DNA of 64,000 nt from Flammeovirga kamogawensis (GTDB lineage Bacteria; Bacteroidota; Bacteroidia; Cytophagales; Flammeovirgaceae): assembly GCF_018736065.1 (NCBI RefSeq), contig NZ_CP076129.1:1178001-1242000 (forward strand), in the 5' to 3' direction. The notes beneath the pieces were generated by a model, which saw nothing but the letters and a program-made list of their open reading frames with translations, was not told the origin of the DNA and did no database searches. Positions 55,435-64,000 of the stretch are shown in pieces. The position numbers and the translations under genes are program-made. Each line of letters begins with the position of its first letter. Within the stretch, counting starts at the first letter, position 1.

Positions 55435-56859
55435 ATGTCAGTTAGAGTTAATTTAAAGAGTAAATTATTTATTAGTGGTACGTTAATAATGGCGTGTGTA
55501 GGTTTGAACGCCTTTAAAGAATTTTCGGTATCCGATCAAGAAATAGCTAGAAGAAAAGAGATAATTACAAAAGCATATAACTTTGGATTCCCATTAGTAT
55601 TAATGGAATATTCTAAGAAAGCGATGCTTACAAAAACGGAAACTAAAACAAATCAGTTTGATCATTTATCCACTTTTCCAGATTGGAAATTCAGGGATGT
55701 TGTAAGACCAAATCTAGATACTTTTTATTCACATGCTTGGTTAGACCTAAGTAATGGTCCGGTTGTAGTAACGGTGCCTTCTACAAAACGATATTACTTA
55801 ATTCCCGCCTTAGATGCATATACCAATGTTTTTTCATCCGTAGGAACAAGAACAACAGGAACTAAAGCACAAAAATTTGTTTATACAGGGCCAAATTGGT
55901 CTGGTAAATTACCCAAAGGAGTAAAAGAAATTAAGTGCCCAACAAATATGGTGTGGTTACTTGGTAGGATCGAAGTTCAAAATCAAGAAGATGGAGAAAC
56001 TATTGTGGCTGATATTCAAGATGAAATTTACATTAAACCTTTAAAGTGCAATAGAAAAATAACATACAGAAGTAATTCTTTTTCTTCTGAAAAATATACA
56101 GCGAAAGAACCGCCAATAGACTATGTAAAGCAACTAAGTATTGAAGAATTTTTCACAAAGATGTCTTATTTAATGAAGCTGTACCCTCCAGCTGCTGCAG
56201 ATTCGGTATTGATTGAAGAACTTAAAGAAATTGATTTTGAGATTGGTGATGGTTTTTCTTTAGGGATGTTTTCTGATGAAGAGAAAGAAATATACAGTAA
56301 TATTCCAGAAGAAGTACAGGCACAATGGGACGAAAACTTATATGGAGAACAAACAAAGCCTTGGAATTTATATATTAAAGATATTGGTAATTATGGCATT
56401 AATTACGAGCATAGAGCGTACATTTCTGCTATTGGTTTAGGAGCAAATTTACCAGAAGATGCAGTTTACCCAATGACTACTGTGGATAAAAATTTGGAAG
56501 ATTTAAATGGTGAAAATAATTATGTAATTCATTTTTCAAAAAATGAAATACCATCTGTAAATGGTTTTTGGTCGTTAACCTGTTATAATAACAACGATTT
56601 TTTAGTGCATAATGAATTGGATAGGTATGCCATTGGAGATCGTTGTCATTTAAAGTTTAATAAAGATGGTTCTTTAGACATATACTTACAGGCAAATAAA
56701 CCATCAAATTATAAATCAATTAATTGGTTACCTATTCCAAGTGATGCAACATTTTCTTTAGTTTTACGAATGTATTGGCCTAAAAAAGAGGTGTTCGCGA
56801 CAGATTATAAATTGCCTTGTGTTAAGAAAATTAATAGTTCGAATAAAGTTATTATATAG
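55435..56859 (+). CDS. DUF1254/DUF1214-domain protein
   Basis: A 474-residue protein, probably exported (hydrophobic stretch LFISGTLIMACVGLNA). Residues ~35-180 follow DUF1254 (AYNFGFPLVLMEYSKKAML, VVRPNLDTFYSHAWLDLS, VVTVPSTKRYYLIPALDAYT). Residues ~355-465 follow DUF1214 (YVIHFSKNEIPSVNGFWSLT, then NWLPIPSDATFSLVLRMYWP). These proteins are widespread in bacteria and the function is not established. It is a single gene, about 100 nt before the second AraC-type gene on the same strand; they could be co-transcribed. Confidence 0.92.
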   Translation: MSVRVNLKSKLFISGTLIMACVGLNAFKEFSVSDQEIARRKEIITKAYNFGFPLVLMEYSKKAMLTKTETKTNQFDHLSTFPDWKFRDVVRPNLDTFYSHAWLDLSNGPVVVTVPSTKRYYLIPALDAYTNVFSSVGTRTTGTKAQKFVYTGPNWSGKLPKGVKEIKCPTNMVWLLGRIEVQNQEDGETIVADIQDEIYIKPLKCNRKITYRSNSFSSEKYTAKEPPIDYVKQLSIEEFFTKMSYLMKLYPPAAADSVLIEELKEIDFEIGDGFSLGMFSDEEKEIYSNIPEEVQAQWDENLYGEQTKPWNLYIKDIGNYGINYEHRAYISAIGLGANLPEDAVYPMTTVDKNLEDLNGENNYVIHFSKNEIPSVNGFWSLTCYNNNDFLVHNELDRYAIGDRCHLKFNKDGSLDIYLQANKPSNYKSINWLPIPSDATFSLVLRMYWPKKEVFATDYKLPCVKKINSSNKVII

Positions 56860-56963
56860 TGATTGAGCATTGTGAAACTAAAGAATATTATAATTAATAG
56901 AATATTCTCTTTCATTTTATATCGAAGATTCTCTTTTTAAAGAGACATGTTTTATTTTTAATT

Positions 56964-57938
56964 ATGGAAAAAACAGATTTTGATATTTCATTAAAAGCTT
57001 GGGCTGATATTTTTAAAGCTAAAGTAGTAAACAATAGAGTAGATTTTAATAATGCTATTGGCATTGGTAGTATTGATGGATATAAATGTTCTGATCAATT
57101 AGAAGTTTTTAGATTTCAATTTAAACTACATGAAGTATTAGAAATAGAACGTAAAAAGAAGGATGAAGAATATGAGTTTATTCCTGTTTTTTTTGGTGAC
57201 CCTGCAGATGAAAGTGTTTTAATAAATAGTGATGATGATGAAGAAGGGAAGAAATATACGTATAATTCTAAAGGAGCTTTTTGTTCAAATACCTTAGGGT
57301 TGGCAAACTGGAAGTACCCAAAAAATAAGGATCTTAAAGTAATATCAATTCGAATAAAGTTAGATTATTTTAAATACTTTGTAAGCCAATCAGAAAATTT
57401 ACAAAAGGTATTTAACCCTAATCAAACATTTTTAATTTTTGAAGAATTTGACCCTCGAATGAGAGAGTTATTTACTCAAATATTTGAATTAAAACGAGAT
57501 GAAATTTTTGAAAATGAACATATTGAAGTATATGCTCAGAATATGGTGCTTACCTATTTTAAAAATATCTCAAAAAGAAAAGAACTTTTAGAGAACAACA
57601 AATATCCATTTAATGTTGAACCTGTTTTTAAGGCAAGATCAATTTTAAAATCAACATTAAATAAACCTGTTAGTATAGATTATCTTACTGTGGAATGTGG
57701 TTTATCCGAAAGTAGGCTCCGCTTTTTATTTAAGAAAATTTTTGGAGCAACAATTCATCAATACCATCAGGATGTTAGATTAGATAAATCGAGAATGTTA
57801 TTAAGAGAAGGTAAGAAAACAATGTCTATGATTGCTCTAGATTTAGGTTTTTCGAGTTCCAGTCATTTTACTTTAGCATTTAAGAAAAAATATAGTATTA
57901 CACCAAAAGATTTTAAGAAAGAACAAATGCTTTATTAA
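56964..57938 (+). CDS. AraC-family transcriptional regulator (paralogue 2)
   Basis: A 324-residue regulator similar along its whole length to the one at 50791: the same N-terminal pattern (VDFNNAIGIGSIDGYKCSD, LEVFRFQFKL, KGAFCSN), the same FEEFDPRMRELF block in the middle, and the same double helix-turn-helix (SIDYLTVECGLSESRLRFLF, MSMIALDLGFSSSSHFTLAF). The sensing domain is of unknown type. Followed by a terminator and a 450-bp gap before two small genes. Its targets are unknown. Confidence 0.92.
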   Translation: MEKTDFDISLKAWADIFKAKVVNNRVDFNNAIGIGSIDGYKCSDQLEVFRFQFKLHEVLEIERKKKDEEYEFIPVFFGDPADESVLINSDDDEEGKKYTYNSKGAFCSNTLGLANWKYPKNKDLKVISIRIKLDYFKYFVSQSENLQKVFNPNQTFLIFEEFDPRMRELFTQIFELKRDEIFENEHIEVYAQNMVLTYFKNISKRKELLENNKYPFNVEPVFKARSILKSTLNKPVSIDYLTVECGLSESRLRFLFKKIFGATIHQYHQDVRLDKSRMLLREGKKTMSMIALDLGFSSSSHFTLAFKKKYSITPKDFKKEQMLY

Positions 57939-57951
57939 GCTGTAATTAGAA

Positions 57952-57982
57952 GGAGTAATTAGTAATAATTACTCTTTTTTTA
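57952..57982 (+). terminator. Terminator after the second AraC gene
   Basis: Stem GAGTAATTA / TAATTACTC and a T-run, about 15 nt after the stop. Confidence 0.85.
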
Positions 57983-58079
57983 TTAGAGTTTATCACGGTT
58001 ATATTTTCAATGCTCTATATATAAATCAGTAATAAACCGTACTAAAATCTATTTTTAATTAGACATTTCAGCATAAAAA

Positions 58080-58109
58080 AAAGATGTCCTAAATATTTAG
58101 GACATCTTT
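58080..58109 (-). terminator. 30-bp perfect palindrome, terminator-like for the minus strand
   Basis: The two arms AAAGATGTCCTAAAT / ATTTAGGACATCTTT form a perfect 30-bp palindrome. On the minus strand it is followed by a T8-type run, as in a terminator, but no minus-strand gene lies upstream of it. The rest of 57983-58427 is AT-rich and without an open frame; it must hold the promoter of the gene at 58428. Confidence 0.6.
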
Positions 58110-58427
58110 ATCATCATCATACACTTTAACAAAACAATTATGTTAGTTTTAGGGCTATTTTTTTTACTATCTGAAATTGTAATAGATCTCTTTATCACAA
58201 CTTACAACTATATAAACGTCTAATTATTAGTGAGTTTTGTATACATTAATGTAAATTTTTATCAAAAACTGATTTTCATCATCATATTTTTTTAGCTCTA
58301 AAAACAAAAAACATATTATGTAATTTTCTAACTAATTTATGATAATCTAAACACCTTAGATATGGTTTAATTATTTATAAGTGATTAATAGAATGGATTA
58401 TCATAATTAAAAAAGGAATCTGAAAGT

Positions 58428-58778
58428 ATGGTTGACACTAATGATAAATGTTACGCGTGGGCAATGGAAACCACTGGTTACGAACCTGTATATTTTGAAG
58501 AGTTTACTTCTATAGAAACTCAAGAAATTGAAACGGCTTCGGTAGTAGAAAATATCCTTTTAGGAGGAATTGGTGGTGCTTTATTGGGGTTAGTACTTCA
58601 GGCTCCAATAACGGGTGCAATAGCAGGTATGGTGCTAGGAGGTTTTAATGTTTTAGAAAAGAAGGAAGTTGATATTGACGTTCTATTAGAGCAAAAAGAC
58701 GGCGAGTATTCTAAAGAAGAAAAATTTCAATATAAAAAATTTCATCATGCTTACAATGCATGTAAAAGTTGTAACTAA
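58428..58778 (+). CDS. Glycine-zipper-type small protein
   Basis: A 116-residue protein with a central glycine-rich hydrophobic segment, LLGGIGGALLGLVLQ then GAIAGMVLGG, typical of glycine-zipper membrane proteins. Flanking segments with Cys and Tyr (NDKCYAWAMETTGYEPV at the start, AYNACKSCN at the end) fit the layout of glycine-zipper family proteins, where such Cys/Gly-Tyr motifs recur. There is no clear signal peptide. Function unknown. It lies 41 nt before the small exported protein gene and is likely co-transcribed with it. Confidence 0.65.
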   Translation: MVDTNDKCYAWAMETTGYEPVYFEEFTSIETQEIETASVVENILLGGIGGALLGLVLQAPITGAIAGMVLGGFNVLEKKEVDIDVLLEQKDGEYSKEEKFQYKKFHHAYNACKSCN

Positions 58779-58819
58779 ACTAAATAATCAATATAAAAAT
58801 AGCTTTACGATTTTCAAGA

Positions 58820-59125
58820 ATGAAAAAATATATATTCTTAATTATTTCATGTTTTATGGCTCAGTTTGCACAAGCATCTGGCGACCCTAAAATAGAAATT
58901 GAAGGTGATTCTACAATGATTGCATATCAAGATAATCAAATTGTAGCATTAGACTCAATCCATTTTCATTATTTAAATGATGTTATGTTTAGTACATCAT
59001 TAACAGATCCTAAAAATGCCAAGAAAATTCAAGACCTTACAGAGGAGGATACTGATGAAGTTGATATTCTTTATTCTGTATCTTCTGTAGTTTCTTATTT
59101 GGTTTTAAAACCTATTTTAGATTAA
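58820..59125 (+). CDS. Small exported protein of unknown function
   Basis: A 101-residue protein with a signal peptide (ending AQAS), then GDPKIEIEGDS, resembling the mature start of the barrel protein at 52052 (GDPKTSTD). The remainder is short and acidic, with a hydrophobic end (SVVSYLVLKPILD). No family recognised. A terminator follows. Confidence 0.6.
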   Translation: MKKYIFLIISCFMAQFAQASGDPKIEIEGDSTMIAYQDNQIVALDSIHFHYLNDVMFSTSLTDPKNAKKIQDLTEEDTDEVDILYSVSSVVSYLVLKPILD

Positions 59126-59193
59126 AGTATTTTAAAATTTAGAGTAATATGATTTAGACATTGCATAGTAATAATATAAATTAAGTTCTTAAT

Positions 59194-59227
59194 AAAACCT
59201 CTTCGGTACTACTGAAGAGGTTTTTCT
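59194..59227 (+). terminator. Rho-independent terminator
   Basis: Stem AAAACCTCTTC / GAAGAGGTTTT with a 9-base loop, then a T-run. The rest of the 307-bp gap 59126-59432 shows only AT-rich sequence that should contain the amylase promoter. Confidence 0.92.
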
Positions 59228-59432
59228 TTTTTTTAACAGGTTGTTTATTTAAGCATTTGATATTCAATCTATTAAAAGGTGTCAATTCATGTATTGGTAC
59301 GTGTTTATATACTATGTTTACCAATTAATTTTATAATGGTACGCAAAACACTTAATCATTTTATAACATTGTACAACAGAAAGCGCTTTTTAAACCTATT
59401 CAACTTTTTTATATTATTTACATTTAACTGAA

Positions 59433-62306
59433 ATGAAGAAAAAATTACTACAATTAACTACATGGATTTCGCTATTACTTATAATCACCAGCTATAACGT
59501 AGAAGCACAAGAATCAGGAAGAGGAGACGTATTATTACAAGGTTTCCGATGGGAAGCTGCAGATGCAGCAAAGAAAGATTGGTGGACAAAATTGAATGGT
59601 CAGGTTGGAGATATTAAAAATGCAGGCTTTGATGCAATTTGGTTACCACCTCCATCAGATGCTGGAGATAGAGCGGGTTATTTACCAAGAAAATGGTATG
59701 ACTTAAATACTAATTATGGAACAGAAGCAGAATTAAGAGCTTTAATTTCAAACTTAGATAATAATAATGTTCAGGCAATTGCCGACATAGTTATTAACCA
59801 CAGAGTTGGTACAGTTGGTTGGGCAGGTTTTACAGAGCCTTCTTTAGGAGGATGTAATTCAATTTGTTCTGATGATGAAGTAAATTGGTCAGAAAATAGT
59901 AATGAACATGGTGCTGCCTGTGGTGATGCTGATACAGGTACACAATATGAAGCTGCAAGAGATTTAAATCATAACTCAGAAACTGTAAGAACTGAGATTA
60001 TTAAATGGATGCAGTGGTTAAAAAATGATGTTGGTTTTGATGGATGGAGATACGACTTTGTACACGGTTTTAATGCGTATTACTTTAGTGTTTACAATAA
60101 TGCAACCGATCCGTACTTATCAATTGGTGAGCAATGGAAACCGTACAACGAAATTGTTTCTTGGTTAGACGGTACTCAAAATACATCTTCAGCTTTTGAT
60201 TTTCCTTTAAAATATACTTTGCATGATGCTGTAAAAGGTAATTACAATTATCTAAATGGTGTTCCTTCAATTACAGGATCTAGAGGAAATCAATCTATTA
60301 CTTTCTTAGAAAACCATGATACAGAGCCTGTAAGATCAGAATATGGTGATAATTCATTCCCTAATTATATTTCTGATAACGGTCAGTTATTACAAGGTTA
60401 CGCTTATATTTTAACACATCCAGGTATTCCTGTTGTATTTTACTCGCACTTTTTTGATTACGGAATTAAGGATGCAATTTCTGACTTAATTGCAGTACGA
60501 AAAGACAACGGTATAACGAATACATCTTATATTGATGTACAAGGGCAAGACGATAATAGCTATTACGCTGCAATTATTGATGGAAAAGTAGCCATGAAAA
60601 TTGGTGGAGGAAACTGGTCTCCTTCAGGAGGTGATTGGAACCTTAGAGCATACGGAAATGGTTATGCAGTTTGGGACAAAGGTGTTGTGGTTACATTACC
60701 AGAATTAACTATTGAAACACCAAGCGGTAACCATGCAGATGGTTGTGCAACTTTAAACATGTCTGCTACTGCAGGTACAATTTATTATACATTAGATGGA
60801 ACAACACCAACTACATCTAGTGCAGTTTATACAAGTAGTGTAGAAGTTTGTGGCTCGTTAGGAGAATCTAAAACAGTTAAAGCAATTGCAATAAACGAAA
60901 ATGGAGCATCAGCAGTACAGTCTGTTACATTTACATATGAAGAAGCTCCATCAATGACAGTTTATTTTAAACCAACTTGTGGAAATCCAAATATATATTT
61001 CTGGGGTGTTGTTGGTTCTGCAACTACAACGTGGCCAGGAGAGTCTATGCAACCCTCTTCTAAATACGAAGGATATTACGAATATACGTTAGAAGGAAGC
61101 TGTACTAATCTTATTTTGTTGTGTGGTAATGGTAAAATTACAGGTGATGAAATGAATATTTGTGGAGATGTTTGGTATGATAACGGTTGGGTTTCTGAAC
61201 CAATTGTGGAAGATGATACTCAAGCCCCAACTCTGGGTATTACTCCAAATGGAGGAGAACATCAAGGGAGTGTATCGGTTACCTTAACAGCAACTGATAA
61301 CACCGATGACCAACCAATTATTTACTACTCTACGGATGGTTCTACACCATCAATTCAAGTATCATCATCTGTTTCTTTTACTTTATCTAGTGATGCAACG
61401 GTAAGAGCATATTCAGTAGATGCTTCTGGAAACCAGTCGGCAGAAATTACGAAAAACTTTACTGTTGTACCTGTAGAAGGTGGTTTTACAGTAAGAGTTC
61501 AAGGTTTAAACTTAATTCATCATTGGGGAGCTTCTCCAGTCGGTAGCTTTGAGAGTTCAGCTTGGCCGGGTGTTCAAATGAGTCAAGAAAATGGATGGTA
61601 TGTATTCCAATTTCCATCAACAGTAGTATCTTCCAATCTACTTTTCCATGATAACAATGGGAATAAAACAGTAGATTTATCAAGAGATAAAGACGGATGG
61701 TATAAAGATGGTGTGTGGCACGATCAAGAGCCTGTGGCAGCATCAGGATTAACAATTCACTACAAATCTTCATGGGGCAATAGCACAAAAATGCATTATT
61801 GGGGAGCTTCAGACGGGTCTGCAAGTGCATGGCCTGGAGTAGCAATGAGTAGCGAAGGTAACGGTTGGTATACGTATACTCTTGAAGGAGTAACATCAAC
61901 AAATTTACTTTTCCATAATGGAAGTGGAGCGCAAACAGGAGATTTATCAAGAGCATCGGAAGGATGGTACAAAGATGGAGTATGGTACAACCAAAACCCT
62001 GAAGGTTCATCTGCAAGAACAAGTGCAAATGATTTAGGATTAAACTCTCTTGAAGCAGAATTATCAGTATTCCCAACACTGATTACAAATAGTTTCAGCA
62101 TAAAATTCTCATTAGAAAATGAAGGTTCTGTAGATGTAAGATTGTTTTCAGTAAATGGAGGTGAAGTTATGCTTCCAATTCAGAAAGTATTATCGGCAGG
62201 AAACCACAAGCTAGATATTGCTCCTATGGATTTAAAATCAGGAGTTTATGTGGTGAAAATGCAAGTAGCAGGAGAGAATTACATTAGGAAAGTTATAAAG
62301 CAGTAA
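59433..62306 (+). CDS. Secreted multidomain GH13 alpha-amylase
   Basis: A 957-residue extracellular amylase. Signal peptide (ending NVEAQ); GH13 barrel (about 30-415) with ADIVINH, nucleophile Asp208 in GWRYDF, acid/base Glu233 in SIGEQW, and Asp296 in LENHDTE. Then, in order: a chitobiase-like C-terminal repeat (IYYTLDGTTPTTSSA), a CBM26-like starch-binding domain (NIYFWG ... TWPGESM), a second chitobiase-like repeat (IIYYSTDGSTPS), two more CBM26-like domains that closely resemble each other (HHWGASPVGSF, MHYWGASDGSASAWPG), and a T9SS sorting domain at the end (VFPTLITNSFSIKF). It should cut alpha-1,4-glucan outside the cell. No SusCD pair is next to it in the window. Confidence 0.95.
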   Translation: MKKKLLQLTTWISLLLIITSYNVEAQESGRGDVLLQGFRWEAADAAKKDWWTKLNGQVGDIKNAGFDAIWLPPPSDAGDRAGYLPRKWYDLNTNYGTEAELRALISNLDNNNVQAIADIVINHRVGTVGWAGFTEPSLGGCNSICSDDEVNWSENSNEHGAACGDADTGTQYEAARDLNHNSETVRTEIIKWMQWLKNDVGFDGWRYDFVHGFNAYYFSVYNNATDPYLSIGEQWKPYNEIVSWLDGTQNTSSAFDFPLKYTLHDAVKGNYNYLNGVPSITGSRGNQSITFLENHDTEPVRSEYGDNSFPNYISDNGQLLQGYAYILTHPGIPVVFYSHFFDYGIKDAISDLIAVRKDNGITNTSYIDVQGQDDNSYYAAIIDGKVAMKIGGGNWSPSGGDWNLRAYGNGYAVWDKGVVVTLPELTIETPSGNHADGCATLNMSATAGTIYYTLDGTTPTTSSAVYTSSVEVCGSLGESKTVKAIAINENGASAVQSVTFTYEEAPSMTVYFKPTCGNPNIYFWGVVGSATTTWPGESMQPSSKYEGYYEYTLEGSCTNLILLCGNGKITGDEMNICGDVWYDNGWVSEPIVEDDTQAPTLGITPNGGEHQGSVSVTLTATDNTDDQPIIYYSTDGSTPSIQVSSSVSFTLSSDATVRAYSVDASGNQSAEITKNFTVVPVEGGFTVRVQGLNLIHHWGASPVGSFESSAWPGVQMSQENGWYVFQFPSTVVSSNLLFHDNNGNKTVDLSRDKDGWYKDGVWHDQEPVAASGLTIHYKSSWGNSTKMHYWGASDGSASAWPGVAMSSEGNGWYTYTLEGVTSTNLLFHNGSGAQTGDLSRASEGWYKDGVWYNQNPEGSSARTSANDLGLNSLEAELSVFPTLITNSFSIKFSLENEGSVDVRLFSVNGGEVMLPIQKVLSAGNHKLDIAPMDLKSGVYVVKMQVAGENYIRKVIKQ

Positions 62307-62336
62307 ATATGATTAGAAATTGATTATTTGATTGGG

Positions 62337-62371
62337 AACGGCTTCAATAGTTATATTGGAGTCGTTTTTTT
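62337..62371 (+). terminator. Terminator of the amylase gene
   Basis: Stem AACGGCTTCAATA / TATTGGAGTCGTT (with G-T pairs) and T7. Confidence 0.8.
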
Positions 62372-62477
62372 ATTTAAGCTCGCGAATTTAAATTTGTTAA
62401 CGTAAACCTATTGTCACCACCTTAAAGTTAATTGTTTAGTAAGTGTATAAAACTATAACAAAACCTAAATAATTATT

Positions 62478-63266
62478 ATGAAGAATTTATTCATAACTCT
62501 CTCAATTTTAGTATGTATATCATGTAACAATGATAAAGATGAAGTTATTGTACCAGAAGTAACTCCAACAACTAACACTATACCTCAAACAGATGACAAA
62601 AAAGAGGAAGACAAGAAAAAAGAGGAGGAACCAATTGCAGAAACTTCAAAATTCAACAACAAAGAGTACCGTATTTCTAGTTATAAAACTAACAAGTCAA
62701 ATATGATTCTAACTTTCGAATACGATAAGAATAATCATGTTGTTGGAGGGGAATTTAAAGGAGAGAAGTATAATGTAGTTTATACAAATGGTCAAATCTC
62801 GAAGATTGATGTTGTAAATGGACCTACTTTTAATATTTCTTATAACGGAAATACAATCACTCAAAAAATCACAAATACTAATTTTAGCAATGATGAAGTG
62901 ACCTACACTTTAAATGCTGATGGTAAAGTGATTAAAATCAAAAACTCATCAGGATTTATTGATTTTGAATTTGAATACGATGCAAATGGAAATGTGAAGA
63001 AATCTTTAGAAGTTGATACAGGGAAAGATTGGGAACATAATTTTTCAGAAAAAATTGATAGCCCATATGCTCCTGTAAAAGAAGTAGTGAGGTATTTTCA
63101 GTTAATGTTAGGGAAAGATCTTCATCAATCTATTGAGACAGAATCTACAAATAGAATAGCCAAATGGTATGGTTGGGATTATATTTATTCTGAATCAGAT
63201 TTGTCATTTACTCAAGAACTAAAAGGACAGAGCTTACTTACTACAATAACATTTAAAAAACTGTAG
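62478..63266 (+). CDS. Lipoprotein with acidic linker and beta-rich domain
   Basis: A 262-residue lipoprotein, Cys16 in CISC followed by NNDKDE, then a Thr/Pro/Lys/Glu linker (TDDKKEEDKKKEEEP). The C-terminal ~200 residues have repeated hairpins of the YD/RHS-like 'FEYDKNNHVVGG' and 'FEYDANGNVKKS' form, as in Bacteroidota DUF4595-type lipoproteins. The acidic start after Cys suggests surface display. It is between the amylase gene and the GH31 gene, but a glycan role is unproven. Confidence 0.72.
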   Translation: MKNLFITLSILVCISCNNDKDEVIVPEVTPTTNTIPQTDDKKEEDKKKEEEPIAETSKFNNKEYRISSYKTNKSNMILTFEYDKNNHVVGGEFKGEKYNVVYTNGQISKIDVVNGPTFNISYNGNTITQKITNTNFSNDEVTYTLNADGKVIKIKNSSGFIDFEFEYDANGNVKKSLEVDTGKDWEHNFSEKIDSPYAPVKEVVRYFQLMLGKDLHQSIETESTNRIAKWYGWDYIYSESDLSFTQELKGQSLLTTITFKKL

Positions 63267-63303
63267 TTATTATAGCAAGTCAACCTATTTTTAGAAAGAA
63301 AAA

Positions 63304-63341
63304 TCCCTGTTATAACATAATGTTGTAACAGGGTTTTTTTA
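63304..63341. terminator. Terminator between convergent genes
   Basis: Stem CCCTGTTATAAC / GTTGTAACAGGG with A-rich and T7 flanks, lying between the lipoprotein gene and the convergent GH31 gene. It can serve both, and best the plus strand. Confidence 0.88.
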
Positions 63342-63402
63342 TGTGTTTCTTGTCAACGGATCCTCGAATATTCGTTTTTTAATCAAGTAGCCATACACTT
63401 AT

Positions 63403-64000
63403 CTATACTTCTTCAGCATTGATAATAATGCTTAGCTCTTTGGAGATATCTATATTTTTACTTTTTATTGTATTGCATTTTAAATTTTCATTGTAAATTA
63501 TCTTAGCTTTTTTCCCATTTATAGTTGCAGATTTAGCCTTTTTTGTTCCCATAAACTCAATTTGATACGAACGCTTTTTAGGTTGATTTGCAAAGTTACC
63601 TTCTTCTGGAGTTATCGTTATCTTATGCGAATTATCTGTTCTTTTATAGGTTAAGTTGGTAATAGTATACGCTCCTTTTTTGTAATTGATACTTGTCCCA
63701 TCATCTTCATATAATTTGAAACTAGCTTCTTGGTTTTGTAATCCAGGATAACATTTTACACGGAGATTTTGAATGGTAGAAGTAGTCATTCTAGGTGTAT
63801 AATCTTGCATTGGGATTGGTAATCCTCCTTTAATAAATAATGGAAAGGCGTTAATGTCTGCAGAAGAAGTGATTACTTGATTGCCCTCAAATTTTTCTTG
63901 ATTAAAGAAATGATACCATACACCTTCTGGCAGCCATACATTTTGAGAAGCTATTTTGTTTTCGCCTTTACCTGCAGAGGTAATTGGGGCAGAAATAAAT
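63403..64000 (-). CDS. GH31-family alpha-glycosidase, C-terminal part (start outside window)
   Basis: The open frame runs off the right edge; an internal Met at 63810 is not the start. The translated end has VWLPEGVWYHFFNQEKFEG, then FPLFIKGGLPIPMQ, and KLYEDDGTSINYKKGAY, which are the C-terminal beta-sandwich and DUF5110 motifs of GH31 enzymes. The catalytic barrel lies outside the window, so the substrate (alpha-glucoside, xyloside or other) cannot be read. Next to the amylase, alpha-glucosidase is the simplest guess. Confidence 0.88.
   Translation of the reverse strand, partial: FISAPITSAGKGENKIASQNVWLPEGVWYHFFNQEKFEGNQVITSSADINAFPLFIKGGLPIPMQDYTPRMTTSTIQNLRVKCYPGLQNQEASFKLYEDDGTSINYKKGAYTITNLTYKRTDNSHKITITPEEGNFANQPKKRSYQIEFMGTKKAKSATINGKKAKIIYNENLKCNTIKSKNIDISKELSIIINAEEV

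Noticed and set aside
61486-62079. A 197-codon minus-strand open frame inside the amylase gene, and a shorter one at 61796-62101.
   Set aside because: Leu/His-rich antisense shadows of the duplicated starch-binding domains.

Overview
The window looks like chromosomal DNA of a marine, polysaccharide-degrading member of the Bacteroidota. The signs are very AT-rich DNA, SusC/SusD pairs, a hybrid two-component regulator, many sulfatases, type IX secretion (T9SS) sorting domains, and lipoproteins with acidic residues just after the lipobox cysteine. A Flammeovirga-like Cytophagales is my best guess; the genus is inference. I saw no rRNA, tRNA, CRISPR array or insertion sequence.

Layout. (1) 1-3709: an OmpA/PD40 envelope protein, cut by the window edge, and an LPP20/DUF4384-like exported protein. 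(2) 3849-35137: a polysaccharide utilisation locus (PUL). It holds a hybrid two-component sensor/AraC regulator and a minus-strand operon susC-susD-(sulfatase+GH10 fusion)-surface lipoprotein. A divergent plus-strand operon encodes GH3, an esterase and three sulfatases. Further right come an enzyme-free CBM/aBig/T9SS protein and a GH5+sulfatase+CBM+aBig+T9SS fusion. Small lipoproteins and a chalcone-isomerase-like protein sit between them. (3) 35972-49816: an island bounded by two 168-bp direct repeats of about 98% identity. It holds EVE-McrB/McrC, a complete type I restriction-modification system with a tail-anchored DnaJ-domain protein, an unknown protein and a gene remnant inside the operon, and an exported caspase-like protein. 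A third, diverged repeat copy lies between the restriction genes and the caspase-like gene. (4) 49919-59125: envelope and regulatory genes: outer-membrane barrels, lipoproteins, two paralogous AraC regulators, a MarC protein and a DUF1254/1214 protein. (5) 59433-64000: alpha-glucan genes: a secreted multidomain GH13 amylase, a lipoprotein, and the end of a GH31 glucosidase cut by the window edge.

How the genes may work together. In the PUL, the T9SS-exported GH5-sulfatase would cut and desulfate a sulfated beta-glycan outside the cell. SusC/SusD and the surface lipoprotein would bind and import the pieces. The periplasmic sulfatase-GH10 fusion, three further sulfatases, the esterase and GH3 would finish the job, and the hybrid two-component protein would sense the products. 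GH10 plus GH3 plus an esterase suggest a xylan-like, acylated, sulfated backbone; this is inference. In the island, McrBC (modified DNA) and type I restriction (unmodified DNA) give complementary protection, and the flanking repeats predict that the block can be lost or moved as a unit.

The observations I would follow first are the two independent sulfatase-glycoside hydrolase fusions and the repeat-bounded defence island with a J-protein in its restriction operon.
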